A stretch of DNA of 64,000 nucleotides from Paraburkholderia translucens (GCF_020881035.1 NZ_JAJITC010000007.1:186001-250000), one strand, 5' to 3'. Shown: positions 34,757 to 43,988, counted from the stretch's first letter. Numbers and translations are program-made. Notes: generated by a model not told the origin, from the sequence alone.

Positions 34757-36315
34757 CAGAGATCGTGCCCCGCGTAGTTCAGGTTGAACGACTTGTTGAT
34801 CAACGGGAAATCGGGAACGATGTTGCCGATGATCGCGTGCTCGAGCGCCGGCCAGTTCTGCCACGACGGATCGTGGCAATGGCACCGCGTGATGACGTCG
34901 CCCGCTGCGATGTCGAGCGCGACGAACACGTCTCCTCGCCATCCTTCCACCCAGCCGACCCCTCGCGCGGGCGCCGTTGCAGGCGTCATGCCGACGACGA
35001 TAGGGCCATCGGGAAGTTCAGCCAACAGCGCGCGGATCAGGCGCAGGGATTCATCGATTTCGGCAAAGCGCACGGCAACGCGCGCGGCAACGTCGCCACG
35101 CAAGTCACTGATCGCATTGACGGCCAGGTCGTCATACGGAGCGGGTCGCAAGGTCGCGCGAACGTCGAACGTTCGGCCGCTTGCGCGAGCCGCCATGCCC
35201 CGCACGCCGAAATGCTCGACCACCGCGGCGCTCAATCGGCCCGTGCCGAGGAATCGATCCTGCAGCCCGGACTGGTCCTCGTAGACTTTCCGCATGATAT
35301 GGACCTCGCGTTCGATGTGATCGCATTGCTCCGCCAGGACGCTCGCGTCCTCGGGGCGAACGTCGACCGCTACACCACCCGGCACGATCCGGTCCATCAG
35401 ATATCGATGTCCGAATGTGCGGGCATTGATCCGTATCCAGTCCTCCTTGAGCCGCGAGAACTGCGCGAGTCCGAATCCGAACCCCGCGTCGTTCCCGAGC
35501 GCGCCCAGGTCGCCGAGGTGGTTGGCCACGCGCTCGCGTTCTAGCAAAAGCGCGCGCAGATATAGTGCCCGCTTCGACAGTGTCGTGCCGCTGGCTTGCT
35601 CGAGCGCCATGCAAAAGGCCCAGGAGAACGCGACGGTTGAATCGCCCGCAATTCTCGCGGCAAGCCGATGACCGCGCGACGCCGGCGTACGCTCGAACAG
35701 CCGCTCGACGCCGCGATGAGCGTAGCCGAGACGCTCCTCAAGGCGCAGCACCTTCTCGCCGACGACCGAGAACCGGAAATGCCCCGGCTCGATGATGCCC
35801 GCGTGGACCGGCCCGACCGCGATCTCGTGCACGCCGTCACCCGCAACCTGTACGAATGGATAGTCCGCCTCACTCGACTCGAACGCTTCGACACCGGCCG
35901 CCTGCCTTTGCAGTGGGAAATAGTCGCCAGGCCAGTTGCCGTGATTGAGCCACGGACGCGTGTCCTCGGCGCCACGCGCGCGCAGGCCGATCAGATCGAA
36001 GATCGCCCGTTGCATCCGGATCGCACACGGGAAAACGGGGCCGAGATCGGGATAGGCCCCAGGGGCCTCCTGCTTGCGCCCGTTCGCGAGGCGCACCCAC
36101 AGAATGCCGTCCTCGCATTCGTATGCGGCGTTCATCGAAAAGGCGCCTTCGACTGCTTCGCTGCCCCACATGGCAATGAGGCGCCGCTGCTCCGATCGCG
36201 CCGTGCGCGCAAGCTCGAGCCACCCCGATTCGTCGGCGTCAACGATGCCCACTGGAATCTGGCCCGCGCGGCGCGGGAGGCAGGTGACGGCAAGCTGCAT
36301 CGATTCAAGTCGCAT
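34756..36315 (-). CDS. Ehr/complex-I-like large subunit (NuoCD/HyfG-like) lacking Ni-Fe cysteines
   Basis: 519 residues, a fusion of a NuoC-like part (about 1-145) and a NuoD/HycE-like part (about 160-519), as in hydrogenase 3/4 large subunits. In NiFe hydrogenases the first motif is R-x-CG-x-C; here the corresponding stretch is RIAGDS (221-226), with no cysteine. The C-terminal D-P-C-x-x-C motif is also absent: the protein ends SFNLNYAGHDL. The nickel-iron centre therefore cannot form. This is the signature of energy-converting-hydrogenase-related (Ehr) complexes, whose substrate is unknown. It lies 3 bp downstream of the NuoM/N-like gene. Confidence 0.9.
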   Translation of the reverse strand: MRLESMQLAVTCLPRRAGQIPVGIVDADESGWLELARTARSEQRRLIAMWGSEAVEGAFSMNAAYECEDGILWVRLANGRKQEAPGAYPDLGPVFPCAIRMQRAIFDLIGLRARGAEDTRPWLNHGNWPGDYFPLQRQAAGVEAFESSEADYPFVQVAGDGVHEIAVGPVHAGIIEPGHFRFSVVGEKVLRLEERLGYAHRGVERLFERTPASRGHRLAARIAGDSTVAFSWAFCMALEQASGTTLSKRALYLRALLLERERVANHLGDLGALGNDAGFGFGLAQFSRLKEDWIRINARTFGHRYLMDRIVPGGVAVDVRPEDASVLAEQCDHIEREVHIMRKVYEDQSGLQDRFLGTGRLSAAVVEHFGVRGMAARASGRTFDVRATLRPAPYDDLAVNAISDLRGDVAARVAVRFAEIDESLRLIRALLAELPDGPIVVGMTPATAPARGVGWVEGWRGDVFVALDIAAGDVITRCHCHDPSWQNWPALEHAIIGNIVPDFPLINKSFNLNYAGHDL

Positions 36316-36318
36316 GCT

Positions 36319-37782
36319 TCACCCCGCCAACATCGTCGCGGCCTGGCGATACCACATAGCCAGGTAAGGCGGGACATAGAGCCCAAGCATCAGCCCCAAA
36401 CCTAGATGCACGAATACCGGCAGCAAAGCGGGTCGATGTTCGAGCGGTCTTGCTGTGGTCGTTTCAGCGAACACCATTCGCTGGACGCGCGCGAAGATCG
36501 CCGCGAATGCGACGGCGAGGCCGAGCAGCAGCAAGGGCGCCGTCCACGGTATCGTGTTCATCGCGGTCGTCAGGATCAGGAATTCGCTCGCAAATACGCC
36601 GAACGGCGGCAGGCCGAGAATCGCCAGCGCACCGAGCGTCATCCCCCAGCCGACCGTCGGGCTAACTTGCAGCAGCCCGCGAATGCCTTCGATCGCCTGC
36701 GTGCCTGCCTTTTGCGCGGCGTGGCCGACCGTGAAGAAGATGGCCGACTTGACGAGGGAATGGACGGTCATGTGCAGCAGCCCGGCGAACGTCGCGACCG
36801 GGCCGCCGAGCCCGAACGCGAACGTCATCAGCCCCATGTGCTCGATCGACGAATACGAGAACAGCCGTTTGACGTCCTTCTGCCGGAACAGCGAGAACGA
36901 CGCGATCAGCACCGACACCAGCCCGAAGCCGACCAGCAACCGCCCCGGCAGGCCGTTGCCGGGCGCGCCGTCCGCGAGCACCTTGCAACGCAGCACCGCG
37001 TACAGCGCGACGTTCAGCAGAAGCCCCGACAGCACCGCCGAAATCGGTGTTGGGCCCTCAGCGTGTGCGTCCGGCAGCCAGTTGTGCATCGGCACGAGCC
37101 CGACTTTCGTGCCGTAGCCGACGAGCAGGAACACGAAGGCGATCGACACGATGGTCGGATCGAGCTGTGTCTTGACCGCGGCAAGGCTCGTCCACAGCAG
37201 CGCGTCGCCGTCAGTCAGTTGCCGGCTCGCGGCGAGGTACAGCAGGATCGTGCCGAACAAGGCCTGCGCGATGCCGACCCCGCACAGGATGAAGTACTTC
37301 CAGGCGGCCTCGAGGCTCGCGGCGGTCCGATAGACGCTGACGAGCAGCACGGTCGCGAGCGTGGCGGCCTCCATCGCGACCCACAGCACGCCAAGGTTAT
37401 TGGTCAGCAGCGCGAGCAACATCGCGAACATGAAGAGCTGATACATGCTGTGATAGAGCCGCATTCGTGCCGGCGTCATCCGGCCGCGGGCTTCCTCGAT
37501 CTGCATGTACGGTCGCGAGAACAGAGACGTGGTCCAGCCGACGAACGCCGTCAGCGCGACGAGATACACGTTCAGGGGATCGACGAAGAACGCGCGTGCG
37601 AACGCGAACGACGGTCCGTGCTCGACGGTGCGCACGGCGAGCACGAACGTCGCCGCGAACGTCAGGAAGCTGAAGCCGACGTTCAGGTTGCGCGCGACAC
37701 GACTGGATCGCACGCACGCAAGACACGCGGCGGCCACGGGCGGAATGCCGAGCACGGCGAGTACGACGTGGGCGTCATTCAT
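36319..37782 (-). CDS. Ehr membrane subunit, antiporter-like (NuoN/NuoM/HyfF-like)
   Basis: 487 residues with about 14 membrane segments. The proton-channel family motif is visible around KVGLVPMHNWLPDAHAEGPTPISAVLSG (about 225-252), containing the conserved Lys and His, and SSIEHMGLMTFAFGLGG follows. It belongs to the Mrp-antiporter/complex-I pump family and would move protons or sodium. It overlaps the upstream HyfE-like gene by 8 bases. Second of two antiporter-like subunits in the operon. Confidence 0.9.
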   Translation of the reverse strand: MNDAHVVLAVLGIPPVAAACLACVRSSRVARNLNVGFSFLTFAATFVLAVRTVEHGPSFAFARAFFVDPLNVYLVALTAFVGWTTSLFSRPYMQIEEARGRMTPARMRLYHSMYQLFMFAMLLALLTNNLGVLWVAMEAATLATVLLVSVYRTAASLEAAWKYFILCGVGIAQALFGTILLYLAASRQLTDGDALLWTSLAAVKTQLDPTIVSIAFVFLLVGYGTKVGLVPMHNWLPDAHAEGPTPISAVLSGLLLNVALYAVLRCKVLADGAPGNGLPGRLLVGFGLVSVLIASFSLFRQKDVKRLFSYSSIEHMGLMTFAFGLGGPVATFAGLLHMTVHSLVKSAIFFTVGHAAQKAGTQAIEGIRGLLQVSPTVGWGMTLGALAILGLPPFGVFASEFLILTTAMNTIPWTAPLLLLGLAVAFAAIFARVQRMVFAETTTARPLEHRPALLPVFVHLGLGLMLGLYVPPYLAMWYRQAATMLAG

Positions 37783-38434
37783 CTTTGAGCTTCTCGAGGT
37801 GATGGATGTCCAGGCTGTCGAACTGCTCGCGGATCTGGAACATGAACACGCCCAGAATCAGAATCCCGACCAGCACGTCGAGACCGATGCCGAGCTCCAC
37901 GATCATCGGCATGCCGTTGGTCGCAGCCGTCGCGGCGAAGAACAGCCCGTTCTCCATCGACAGGAAGCCGATCACCTGCGGAATAGCCTTCGCGCGCGTG
38001 ATCATCGCCATGAACGACAACAGCACGCACGCGAGCGCAATGCCTAGCGTGCCGCGCGCGGCCGACGTCGCGAGCTGGCTGATCGGCGACGCAACGTTGA
38101 ACGCAATGATGACGAGAACGATACCGATCAACAGCGTCGTCGGAATGTTGATGAGCGGCTCGACGTCGGTCTGAATGTCGAGCCTGCGCACGAGCCGGTA
38201 CAGGATCCACGGAATTGCGCCGACCTTCAGCACGAGCGTCAGTCCGGCCGACACGTACAGGTGTGGATCACCCGCCACGAAACCGAGGATCAGGTTTGCC
38301 AGAACGAGCGCGGCACCCTGCAGCGTATAGAGGTGGATCAGCGACAGGATCCGCCGCTGGCTCAGCATCGCGAACGACAACAGGAGCAGCACCGCCGCGA
38401 GGAAATTGATCAGTTGCGTCGCGTAGGCGTACAT
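37775..38434 (-). CDS. Ehr membrane subunit, HyfE-like
   Basis: 219 residues, about seven membrane segments, collinear with hydrogenase-4 component E (related to NuoK at its C-terminal half: VIGFLSMENGLFFAAT with the membrane Glu). It starts directly after the HyfC-like stop (38435) and overlaps the next gene by 8 bases, so it is translationally coupled. It should connect the hydrophilic and antiporter modules of the complex. Confidence 0.88.
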   Translation of the reverse strand: MYAYATQLINFLAAVLLLLSFAMLSQRRILSLIHLYTLQGAALVLANLILGFVAGDPHLYVSAGLTLVLKVGAIPWILYRLVRRLDIQTDVEPLINIPTTLLIGIVLVIIAFNVASPISQLATSAARGTLGIALACVLLSFMAMITRAKAIPQVIGFLSMENGLFFAATAATNGMPMIVELGIGLDVLVGILILGVFMFQIREQFDSLDIHHLEKLKDE

Positions 38435-39385
38435 TCACGCCCCCAGCAGCAGGTGGACGAGCATGCCGATCACCGCAAGCAGGAACGCGGTCGCGAGGAA
38501 CTCCGGGACCCGGAAGATCCGCATCTTCGCGTTGGCGGTCTCGACCACGGCGAGCGCGGCTCCGCCCACCATCAGCTTGACGAAGAGTGCCGGCACCGCT
38601 AGCACCAGCGCAAGCGGATTACCGGCCGCGGCGATCCCCCACGGCATGAAGAGTGCGAGACCGATGCATGAGTACGCAAACAGCTTCAGGCTGGCCGCCC
38701 ACTCCATCAGCGCGAGGTGCCGCCCCGAATATTCGAGGATCAGCGCTTCGTGGATCATGGTCAGTTCGAGGTGGGTCGTCGGGTTGTCGACGGGCAGCCG
38801 CGCATTCTCGGCGAGCGACACCAGCGTAAACGCGATGCCGGCGAACGCGAGGCTCGGATAGATCGTCAGTTCGCCGTGGCCGAGCGTCGCGACGATGCTC
38901 GTAAGCAGTGTCGACTGCGTGATCAGCGAGGCCGACAGCAGCACCATCAGCAACGCCGGCTCCGCGAGGAAACCGATCAGCATTTCACGACGCGCGCCGA
39001 GCGTGCCGAACGCAGTGCCGACGTCCATCGCCGCGAGCGACAGCGCGACACGCGCGAGCGCGAACAGGCCGACGAGCGCGATCGCGTCCGCGGCAGGCGC
39101 CAGCGGCAATTCGGTCGACAGCGTAGGTACGATCGCGCAGGCGAGCGTCATCGCCGCCCACACGACATAGGGCGCGCCACGGAATACAGGACTCGCGCCG
39201 TAAGCGACGACGGACTCCTTGTTGAACAGCTTGTGGAGCATCCGGTAAGGCTGCCAGATGCTGGGGGCGCGCCGATTCTGCAGCCAGGCGCGACACTGGT
39301 TGATCCAGCCCGTGAGCAGCGGCGCGGCGGCGAGCGCCACCACGATCTCGAGCGATTGCGATATCACGCCGGACACGGTCACCAT
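38435..39385 (-). CDS. Ehr membrane subunit, NuoH/HyfC-like
   Basis: 316 residues from the ATG at 39385, which overlaps the end of the HyfB-like gene by 7 bases; the longer frame upstream is a shadow of that gene. Typical NuoH blocks are present: WINQCRAWLQNRRAPSIWQPYRMLHKLFNKE near residue 25, then LVSLAENARLPVDNPTTHLELTMIHEALILEYSG (about 190-225), the amphipathic quinone-site region with conserved Glu/Asp. It anchors the NuoB/NuoD-like pair to the membrane. Confidence 0.9.
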   Translation of the reverse strand: MVTVSGVISQSLEIVVALAAAPLLTGWINQCRAWLQNRRAPSIWQPYRMLHKLFNKESVVAYGASPVFRGAPYVVWAAMTLACAIVPTLSTELPLAPAADAIALVGLFALARVALSLAAMDVGTAFGTLGARREMLIGFLAEPALLMVLLSASLITQSTLLTSIVATLGHGELTIYPSLAFAGIAFTLVSLAENARLPVDNPTTHLELTMIHEALILEYSGRHLALMEWAASLKLFAYSCIGLALFMPWGIAAAGNPLALVLAVPALFVKLMVGGAALAVVETANAKMRIFRVPEFLATAFLLAVIGMLVHLLLGA

Positions 39386-41385
39386 CGTCTCACCAGCATC
39401 AGGAGCAGGATCAGCACGGCGAAGCTGTAGGTCAGGTACACGGCGATCCTGCCGGTCTGCAGACGGCCCGCCCATTCTGCCGCGCGTTGCGTCAGCGCCG
39501 CGACGCGCTCGTAGAACGCGGGCCACGTGCGATCGGTGACCGAGACCCGGTAGGCCGGCTGCGTATCGAACGGCGACGGCAACTGCCGTTCGATACGCAG
39601 GAGTGGCGCGAAGATCTCCCGGATCGGCTGCCCGAACCCCTCCGCCGTGTCCTGCATCCGCGCGGTCGTGAACGGGAATCCACAACTCCACGGCGCAGCC
39701 CGCCGCAACCGACCGTGAAAGAAACGCCGCACCAGCACCCACGCGAGCCCGCAACACGCGATGAAAAACAGCATGAACACGGCGGGCATGTAACTGGCCC
39801 GCGCGGCGTCGACGGGGACGAACAGCAGCCAGCCGTGGTTGTCCGCGCCGATACCGGCGCCGATGAGCGCGCGCGTGACCCGGTCGAGCACCTTGACGAA
39901 CAGCGCGGGCATCAACCCGAGCAGCACACCGGCCGCCGCAAACCAGCAAAACGCAAACCGTTCCCATGCATTCGCATCGCGTGCGCGGCTCAGTTTTGCT
40001 TCGCGCGGCTGTCCGAGGAACACGATGCCGAAGAACTTGACCATCGTGTAGCCGGCGAGCGCGGCGATCAACGCGATCAGCGCGGCCATGATCGGGACCG
40101 TCATCGCCAGCACCGAATCAGGCAATGCGGGCGTGAACAGGAAGCTCTGCAGCAGGAGCCACTCGCCAACGAAACCGCTCAGGGGCGGCAATCCAGCGCT
40201 GGCTGCGACGCCCGCCAGCACGCACCACGCGGTCCACGGCATGAAACGGATCAGGCCGCCGAGCTTGCCGAGATTGCGCTCTCCGGTAGCGTGCAGCACC
40301 GCCCCCGTACCGAGGAACAGCAGGCTCTTGAATGCCGCATGCGCGACGATCTGGTAGAGCATCGCGGTCAGCGCGAGCGCGGACAAGGCCGTCATGCCGT
40401 AGGCGCGAAACAGCACCGCGAGTCCGAGCGCGACGATCATCAGACCGACGTTGTCGATCGACGAATAGGCGAGCAGGCGCTTCATGTCGACCTGGATCGT
40501 GCTGAACACGACGCCGAGGAGCGCGGTCCCGACGCCGAGCACGATCAGCAGCACGCCCCACCATGCGATCTGCACGTGCAGCAGGTCGAACACGGTACGC
40601 AGCAGGCCGTACAAACCGACTTTCAGCACGAATCCGCTGAGCAGCGCCGACACGGGTGACGGCGCGGCCGGATGAGCGTCCGGCAGCCACACGTGCAGCG
40701 GAAACAGCCCCGCCTTGGCGCCGAATCCGACCAGCGCGAACAGGAACGCGAGCGATGCCCAGAACGCGTCGGGCGACTGCGCGCGCATGTTGGCAAACGT
40801 GTAGTCGCCGGTGCGCGCCTGCAGAATGCCGAAGCACAGCAGCAGCGCGAGCGCGCCGACGTGGGAGATGAGGAAATACAGGTAGCCGGCGCGGCGGATC
40901 TCGCCGATCCGGTGGTTGGTCATCACGAGGAACGTGGCGGATAGCGTCAGCGTCTCCCAGGCGACCATGAACACATACGCATCGTCGGCAATCAGCACGA
41001 GCGCGATGCTCGCGATGCAAAGGTGGTATTCGAAGCAGATGAGCCCTGGCGCAGCGCCCTCGCCCTGACGGAAATAACCGGCGGAAAAGGCGCCCACCCC
41101 AGCGCTGACGACGCCCAGCACGAACAGGAAATAGCCGGATAGTCCGTCGACGCGCAGGTGAAATGGCAAGCCGGGAAGCCCGATCGGCAGCACCGTCGCG
41201 GTCGGTTCGGCGTAGATTCCGGCCAGCCCCGCCGCACCTAGCAACAGTCCTCCCAGCGCACCGAGCGGAAACAGCCCGTGCGCAACGAACCTCGTGCGAT
41301 GCAGAACCCCGAGACCCAGCGTGCCGATCGCGAGCCAGCAAGCCGCGATCTGCAGGACGAAATGGACGACCGGCACGGGTGCCAT
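39379..41385 (-). CDS. Ehr membrane subunit, antiporter-like (NuoL/HyfB-like)
   Basis: 668 residues from the ATG at 41385 (GGAG 9 bases upstream); a TTG 15 bases earlier is possible. About 16 membrane segments. The conserved pump block GFGAKAGLFPLHVWLPDAHPAAPSPVSALLSG (about 215-245) and SSIDNVGLMIVALG are visible. HyfB-type proteins correspond to NuoL without its long lateral helix. First gene of the operon; its promoter region faces the divergent DUF1275 gene across a perfect inverted repeat. Confidence 0.9.
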   Translation of the reverse strand: MAPVPVVHFVLQIAACWLAIGTLGLGVLHRTRFVAHGLFPLGALGGLLLGAAGLAGIYAEPTATVLPIGLPGLPFHLRVDGLSGYFLFVLGVVSAGVGAFSAGYFRQGEGAAPGLICFEYHLCIASIALVLIADDAYVFMVAWETLTLSATFLVMTNHRIGEIRRAGYLYFLISHVGALALLLCFGILQARTGDYTFANMRAQSPDAFWASLAFLFALVGFGAKAGLFPLHVWLPDAHPAAPSPVSALLSGFVLKVGLYGLLRTVFDLLHVQIAWWGVLLIVLGVGTALLGVVFSTIQVDMKRLLAYSSIDNVGLMIVALGLAVLFRAYGMTALSALALTAMLYQIVAHAAFKSLLFLGTGAVLHATGERNLGKLGGLIRFMPWTAWCVLAGVAASAGLPPLSGFVGEWLLLQSFLFTPALPDSVLAMTVPIMAALIALIAALAGYTMVKFFGIVFLGQPREAKLSRARDANAWERFAFCWFAAAGVLLGLMPALFVKVLDRVTRALIGAGIGADNHGWLLFVPVDAARASYMPAVFMLFFIACCGLAWVLVRRFFHGRLRRAAPWSCGFPFTTARMQDTAEGFGQPIREIFAPLLRIERQLPSPFDTQPAYRVSVTDRTWPAFYERVAALTQRAAEWAGRLQTGRIAVYLTYSFAVLILLLMLVRRW

Positions 41386-41497
41386 CCGGAATGTCTCCAA
41401 TACGCTTTGATTGGACGAGAGACCTGGAATGAGCCCGGCATCCCAGGCTCATTGCATGCGCATTATGGCATCGAAAGACCAATCCGGATAACAGGAT

Positions 41498-41516
41498 ATG
41501 ATAATCACGTTATCAT
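41498..41516. promoter_or_regulatory. Perfect 19-bp inverted repeat between the Ehr operon and DUF1275 gene
   Basis: ATGATAA-TCACG-TTATCAT, with 7-bp exact arms, lies midway between divergent starts at 41385 and 41615. The position suggests an operator controlling the Ehr operon, the DUF1275 gene or both. It does not match the FNR/Anr (TTGAT-N4-ATCAA) site. No regulator gene is adjacent. Confidence 0.6.
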
Positions 41517-41614
41517 GTGAGCCACATATTCGAGGAAATCGGCGGCCCTGCGGGGCGCGAACCGCCCATCTGCCTCGTCCTTGCTGCTGCTCCGAGCGAT
41601 TGAATGAAGATCCT

Positions 41615-42382
41615 ATGCCTGCGCAGTACTTTCGAAGCCTGACGGGAAAACACCGCAGCGCGACGGCAAACCGTCAGCTCGGGTTTTCGCTTGCATTCGT
41701 CGCCGGCGCCACCAATGCCGGTGGATTCCTCGCGGTCAGGCAATACACGTCTCACATGAGCGGCATCGTCTCGGCCATCGCCGACCAGGCAGCGCTCGGC
41801 GACATCCGGCTCGTGTTGGCCGGTATCGGTTCGCTGACATCGTTTCTCGTCGGGGCGGGATGCTCGGCGGTGCTCGTCAACTGGGGACGCCGCCAAAGCC
41901 TGCAAAGCCAGTACGTCCTGCCGTTACTGGTCGAGGCCGCGCTGCTCCTCCTGTTCGGTCTGCTCGGCAGCCACCTCGCGCTCCGGGAAGCGTTCTTCGT
42001 CCCCGTAACCGTGATCCTGCTGTGCTTCATCATGGGGCTGCAGAATGCGATGATCACGAAGTTGTCGGGCGCGGAGATCCGTACGACGCACATGACCGGC
42101 ATCGTGACGGACCTCGGCATCGAGCTCGGCAAGCTGTTTTACTGGAATCGATCGGCGCTCGTTGCCGATGCGCACGCGGTCATCGCGAACCGCGAGAAGT
42201 TGAAGATCCTCGGCACGATGCTCGCGTCGTTCTTCGTCGGCGGCCTGGCCGGCGCAATCGGTTTCAAGCATGCGGGCTACGTGTCGACCGTGCCGCTCGC
42301 TGGCGCACTTGTCACGCTCGCGATCGTGCCCGTCGTCGACGATGTGCTGAGCTATCTCTATCGGATAGGCCGTCGGCCATGA
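41615..42382 (+). CDS. DUF1275 (YoaK-type) membrane protein
   Basis: 255 residues. The ATG at 41615 is chosen because the protein then starts with the family-like FVAGATNAGGFLAVRQYTSHMSGIVSAIADQ block near residue 28; the upstream in-frame extension is implausible. Six hydrophobic segments; the motif MGLQNAMITKLSGAEIRTTHMTGIVTDLG (about 140-170) is the DUF1275 hallmark. Proteins of this type are inner-membrane, possibly transporters, with no assigned substrate. It is divergent from the Ehr operon. Confidence 0.85.
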   Translation: MPAQYFRSLTGKHRSATANRQLGFSLAFVAGATNAGGFLAVRQYTSHMSGIVSAIADQAALGDIRLVLAGIGSLTSFLVGAGCSAVLVNWGRRQSLQSQYVLPLLVEAALLLLFGLLGSHLALREAFFVPVTVILLCFIMGLQNAMITKLSGAEIRTTHMTGIVTDLGIELGKLFYWNRSALVADAHAVIANREKLKILGTMLASFFVGGLAGAIGFKHAGYVSTVPLAGALVTLAIVPVVDDVLSYLYRIGRRP

Positions 42383-42462
42383 GCCGGCGCGAGGCTGGGC
42401 GAATCTTGCCCCGAAATCGGCCCAGCGCCACCTTCCCGCCGTGCCGTCGAGAGCAAATGCAT

Positions 42463-42468
42463 TATAAT
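42463..42468 (+). promoter_or_regulatory. Consensus -10 (TATAAT) upstream of the CopG-like gene
   Basis: GCATTATAATTTG lies about 33 bp before the CopG-like ATG. The -35 region is poorly conserved. The same ATTATAAT core appears twice more at 44083-44123. Confidence 0.5.
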
Positions 42469-42500
42469 TTGGTTAGCATATTCGCCGACCCGTCCCCGCA

Positions 42501-42686
42501 ATGGAAACGAAAACCGCGCGCCTGACCGTCCTGATCGACCCCGCCAAGAAAGAAGCATTCGAAATGCTCTGCTCGGCGCAGGATCTGACGCCGTCACAAG
42601 TCGTACGGCAGTTGATCCGCGAATACCTCGAGCGTCACGGCGTGACTTACAAGACCAAGAGCCCGCTCACCAAACGGGTCAAGTAA
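42501..42686 (+). CDS. Small CopG/ribbon-helix-helix-type protein
   Basis: 61 residues. ARLTVLIDPAKKEAFEMLCSAQDLTPSQVVRQLIREYLERHG is a standard RHH strand-helix-helix pattern (strand about 6-11, helices about 14-27 and 31-44), so DNA binding as a dimer is likely. The Lys/Arg-rich tail follows. A TATAAT -10 lies just upstream. No toxin gene adjoins it, so it is more likely an autonomous regulator than an antitoxin. Confidence 0.75.
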   Translation: METKTARLTVLIDPAKKEAFEMLCSAQDLTPSQVVRQLIREYLERHGVTYKTKSPLTKRVK

Positions 42687-42711
42687 AGCGCGGGTTGACG
42701 CCCGGCGCCGA

Positions 42712-43548
42712 TCAAACGCCGATTTCCCAGTGCGCCTGCCCTTGCGCATGCCAGATCAACCGCTTCGGATCGAGGCGCTCCCCTTCTTTCAGGCGCCGGG
42801 CAGTGGCGGACAGCTTGAGTTCGCCGGAAAAAGCAAACGAAAGCGCACGCTCGGACAGGACCCGAATGGATGGCAAGCGATGCCCGCCTTTCCAGGCGAA
42901 CGCCACGAAGTTGCTGTCGTCGCCGCACCGAACGATCGTATAAGAAGGGCCGAATACGGACTTCAGCCGCTCGAGGTGCTGAGGTAGCGCCGGATCATCG
43001 TCCGTGAAGTTGACTACGAGGACGCCCGCCTCGGTCAAGCGTTCGCGACAGGCGGCGAAAAATGGGATCTCCGCGCATCGGCTGGCCATCCCTTCCGAAA
43101 CGAAGGCGTCAAGCAGAATGACGTCCGTGCGAACGTGATCCTGCGTCATGTAGTCCGCGCCGTCGGCGCACACCACCTTGAACCGCGCGTCGTCCGCCGG
43201 AATCCTGAATACATCACGCAGCGCAATCACCTCGGGGCTGATCTCGACTGCTTCGATCGCGGACTCGGGCAGATGCCGATAGCAATACTTCGCCAGCGAT
43301 CCACCGCCCAGCCCGATCATGCAGATTTGCCGGGGAGCCGGGTGCAGCAGCAAAAATCCCATCATCGCGCGGGTGTAGCCGAGCGCGAGCCGCTCCGGAT
43401 TCCTGAGCGACATGAAGCTCTGAGTGGCGAAGTGATCGAAGTGCAGCGACACTGCGTGCTGCGTCTCCAGCACAAAGGGTTGCCCGTTATTGATTGGCGT
43501 CGACAGGAATTTGACGAACGCGTCGTAAGATGTTCGATCCTCAGCCAT
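42712..43548 (-). CDS. Spermidine-synthase-like methyltransferase-fold protein
   Basis: 278 residues from the ATG at 43548. Rossmann-type core: ICMIGLGGGSLAKYCYRHLP (about 75-94, the aminopropyl-donor loop), AVEISPEVIALRD (about 99-111), ADGADYM and DVILLDAF with the catalytic-type Asp. These are spermidine synthase features, but the N-terminal domain is short and the C-terminal part differs, as in SpeE-like proteins of unknown activity. Polyamine synthesis is possible but not established. It converges with the CopG-like gene. Confidence 0.75.
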   Translation of the reverse strand: MAEDRTSYDAFVKFLSTPINNGQPFVLETQHAVSLHFDHFATQSFMSLRNPERLALGYTRAMMGFLLLHPAPRQICMIGLGGGSLAKYCYRHLPESAIEAVEISPEVIALRDVFRIPADDARFKVVCADGADYMTQDHVRTDVILLDAFVSEGMASRCAEIPFFAACRERLTEAGVLVVNFTDDDPALPQHLERLKSVFGPSYTIVRCGDDSNFVAFAWKGGHRLPSIRVLSERALSFAFSGELKLSATARRLKEGERLDPKRLIWHAQGQAHWEIGV

Positions 43549-43643
43549 TCTCAATATGCTCGGGTAGCCAACCAGTCGATTCTGTCGTGCTTCGCGGATC
43601 GCGCAGCGCAGCGGGGCCGGGGCCGCGAATGGCGGCCGGCCTC

Positions 43644-43988
43644 TCAAACCTTCTTCAGAAAACAGGCCTTCAGCATGAAGCTGCCGGCGTCCGTCTTGCA
43701 GTCGATCTCGTGATCGCCACCGACGATTCGGATGCTCTTCACCTTGGTGCCCATTTTCAGCGTGATCGACGAGCCCTTGACGCGCAAATCCTTGATCAGC
43801 ACGACCGAATCACCATCCGACAGCACGTTGCCGTTGGCATCCTTGACGACGTTACCCGCGGGTTCTTCGCCCACATCGGCGCCGAGGTTCGCCGGCCACT
43901 CGTGACCGCAGTCCGCGCACACGTACAGGGTGCCGTCCGGGTACGTGTTTTCCATTGCGCATTGCGGGCATGAAGGGGCAGCTTTCAT
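43644..43988 (-). CDS. PhnA/YjdM-family zinc-ribbon protein
   Basis: 114 residues. An N-terminal zinc ribbon, CPQC at residues 7-10 and CADC at 24-27, precedes the PhnA domain (GNVLSDGDSVVLIKDLRVKGSS then MGTKVKSIRIVGGDHEIDCK). The family was named for alkylphosphonate use but the reaction is not known. Directly upstream, within about 80 bases, is a terminator-like hairpin with a U-run and two other stems, suggesting control by attenuation. A TATAAT-containing promoter lies beyond it. Confidence 0.88.
   Translation of the reverse strand: MKAAPSCPQCAMENTYPDGTLYVCADCGHEWPANLGADVGEEPAGNVVKDANGNVLSDGDSVVLIKDLRVKGSSITLKMGTKVKSIRIVGGDHEIDCKTDAGSFMLKACFLKKV

Noticed and set aside
36406..37788. 460-residue open frame antisense to the NuoN/HyfF-like gene
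   Set aside because: Arg/Glu/Gln-rich shadow translation of a membrane-protein gene; the other strand has clear family motifs.
34247..41385. Annotation as hydrogenase-4 or formate hydrogenlyase
   Set aside because: The large subunit lacks both Ni-Fe cysteine motifs and no formate dehydrogenase or hydrogenase maturation gene is present.
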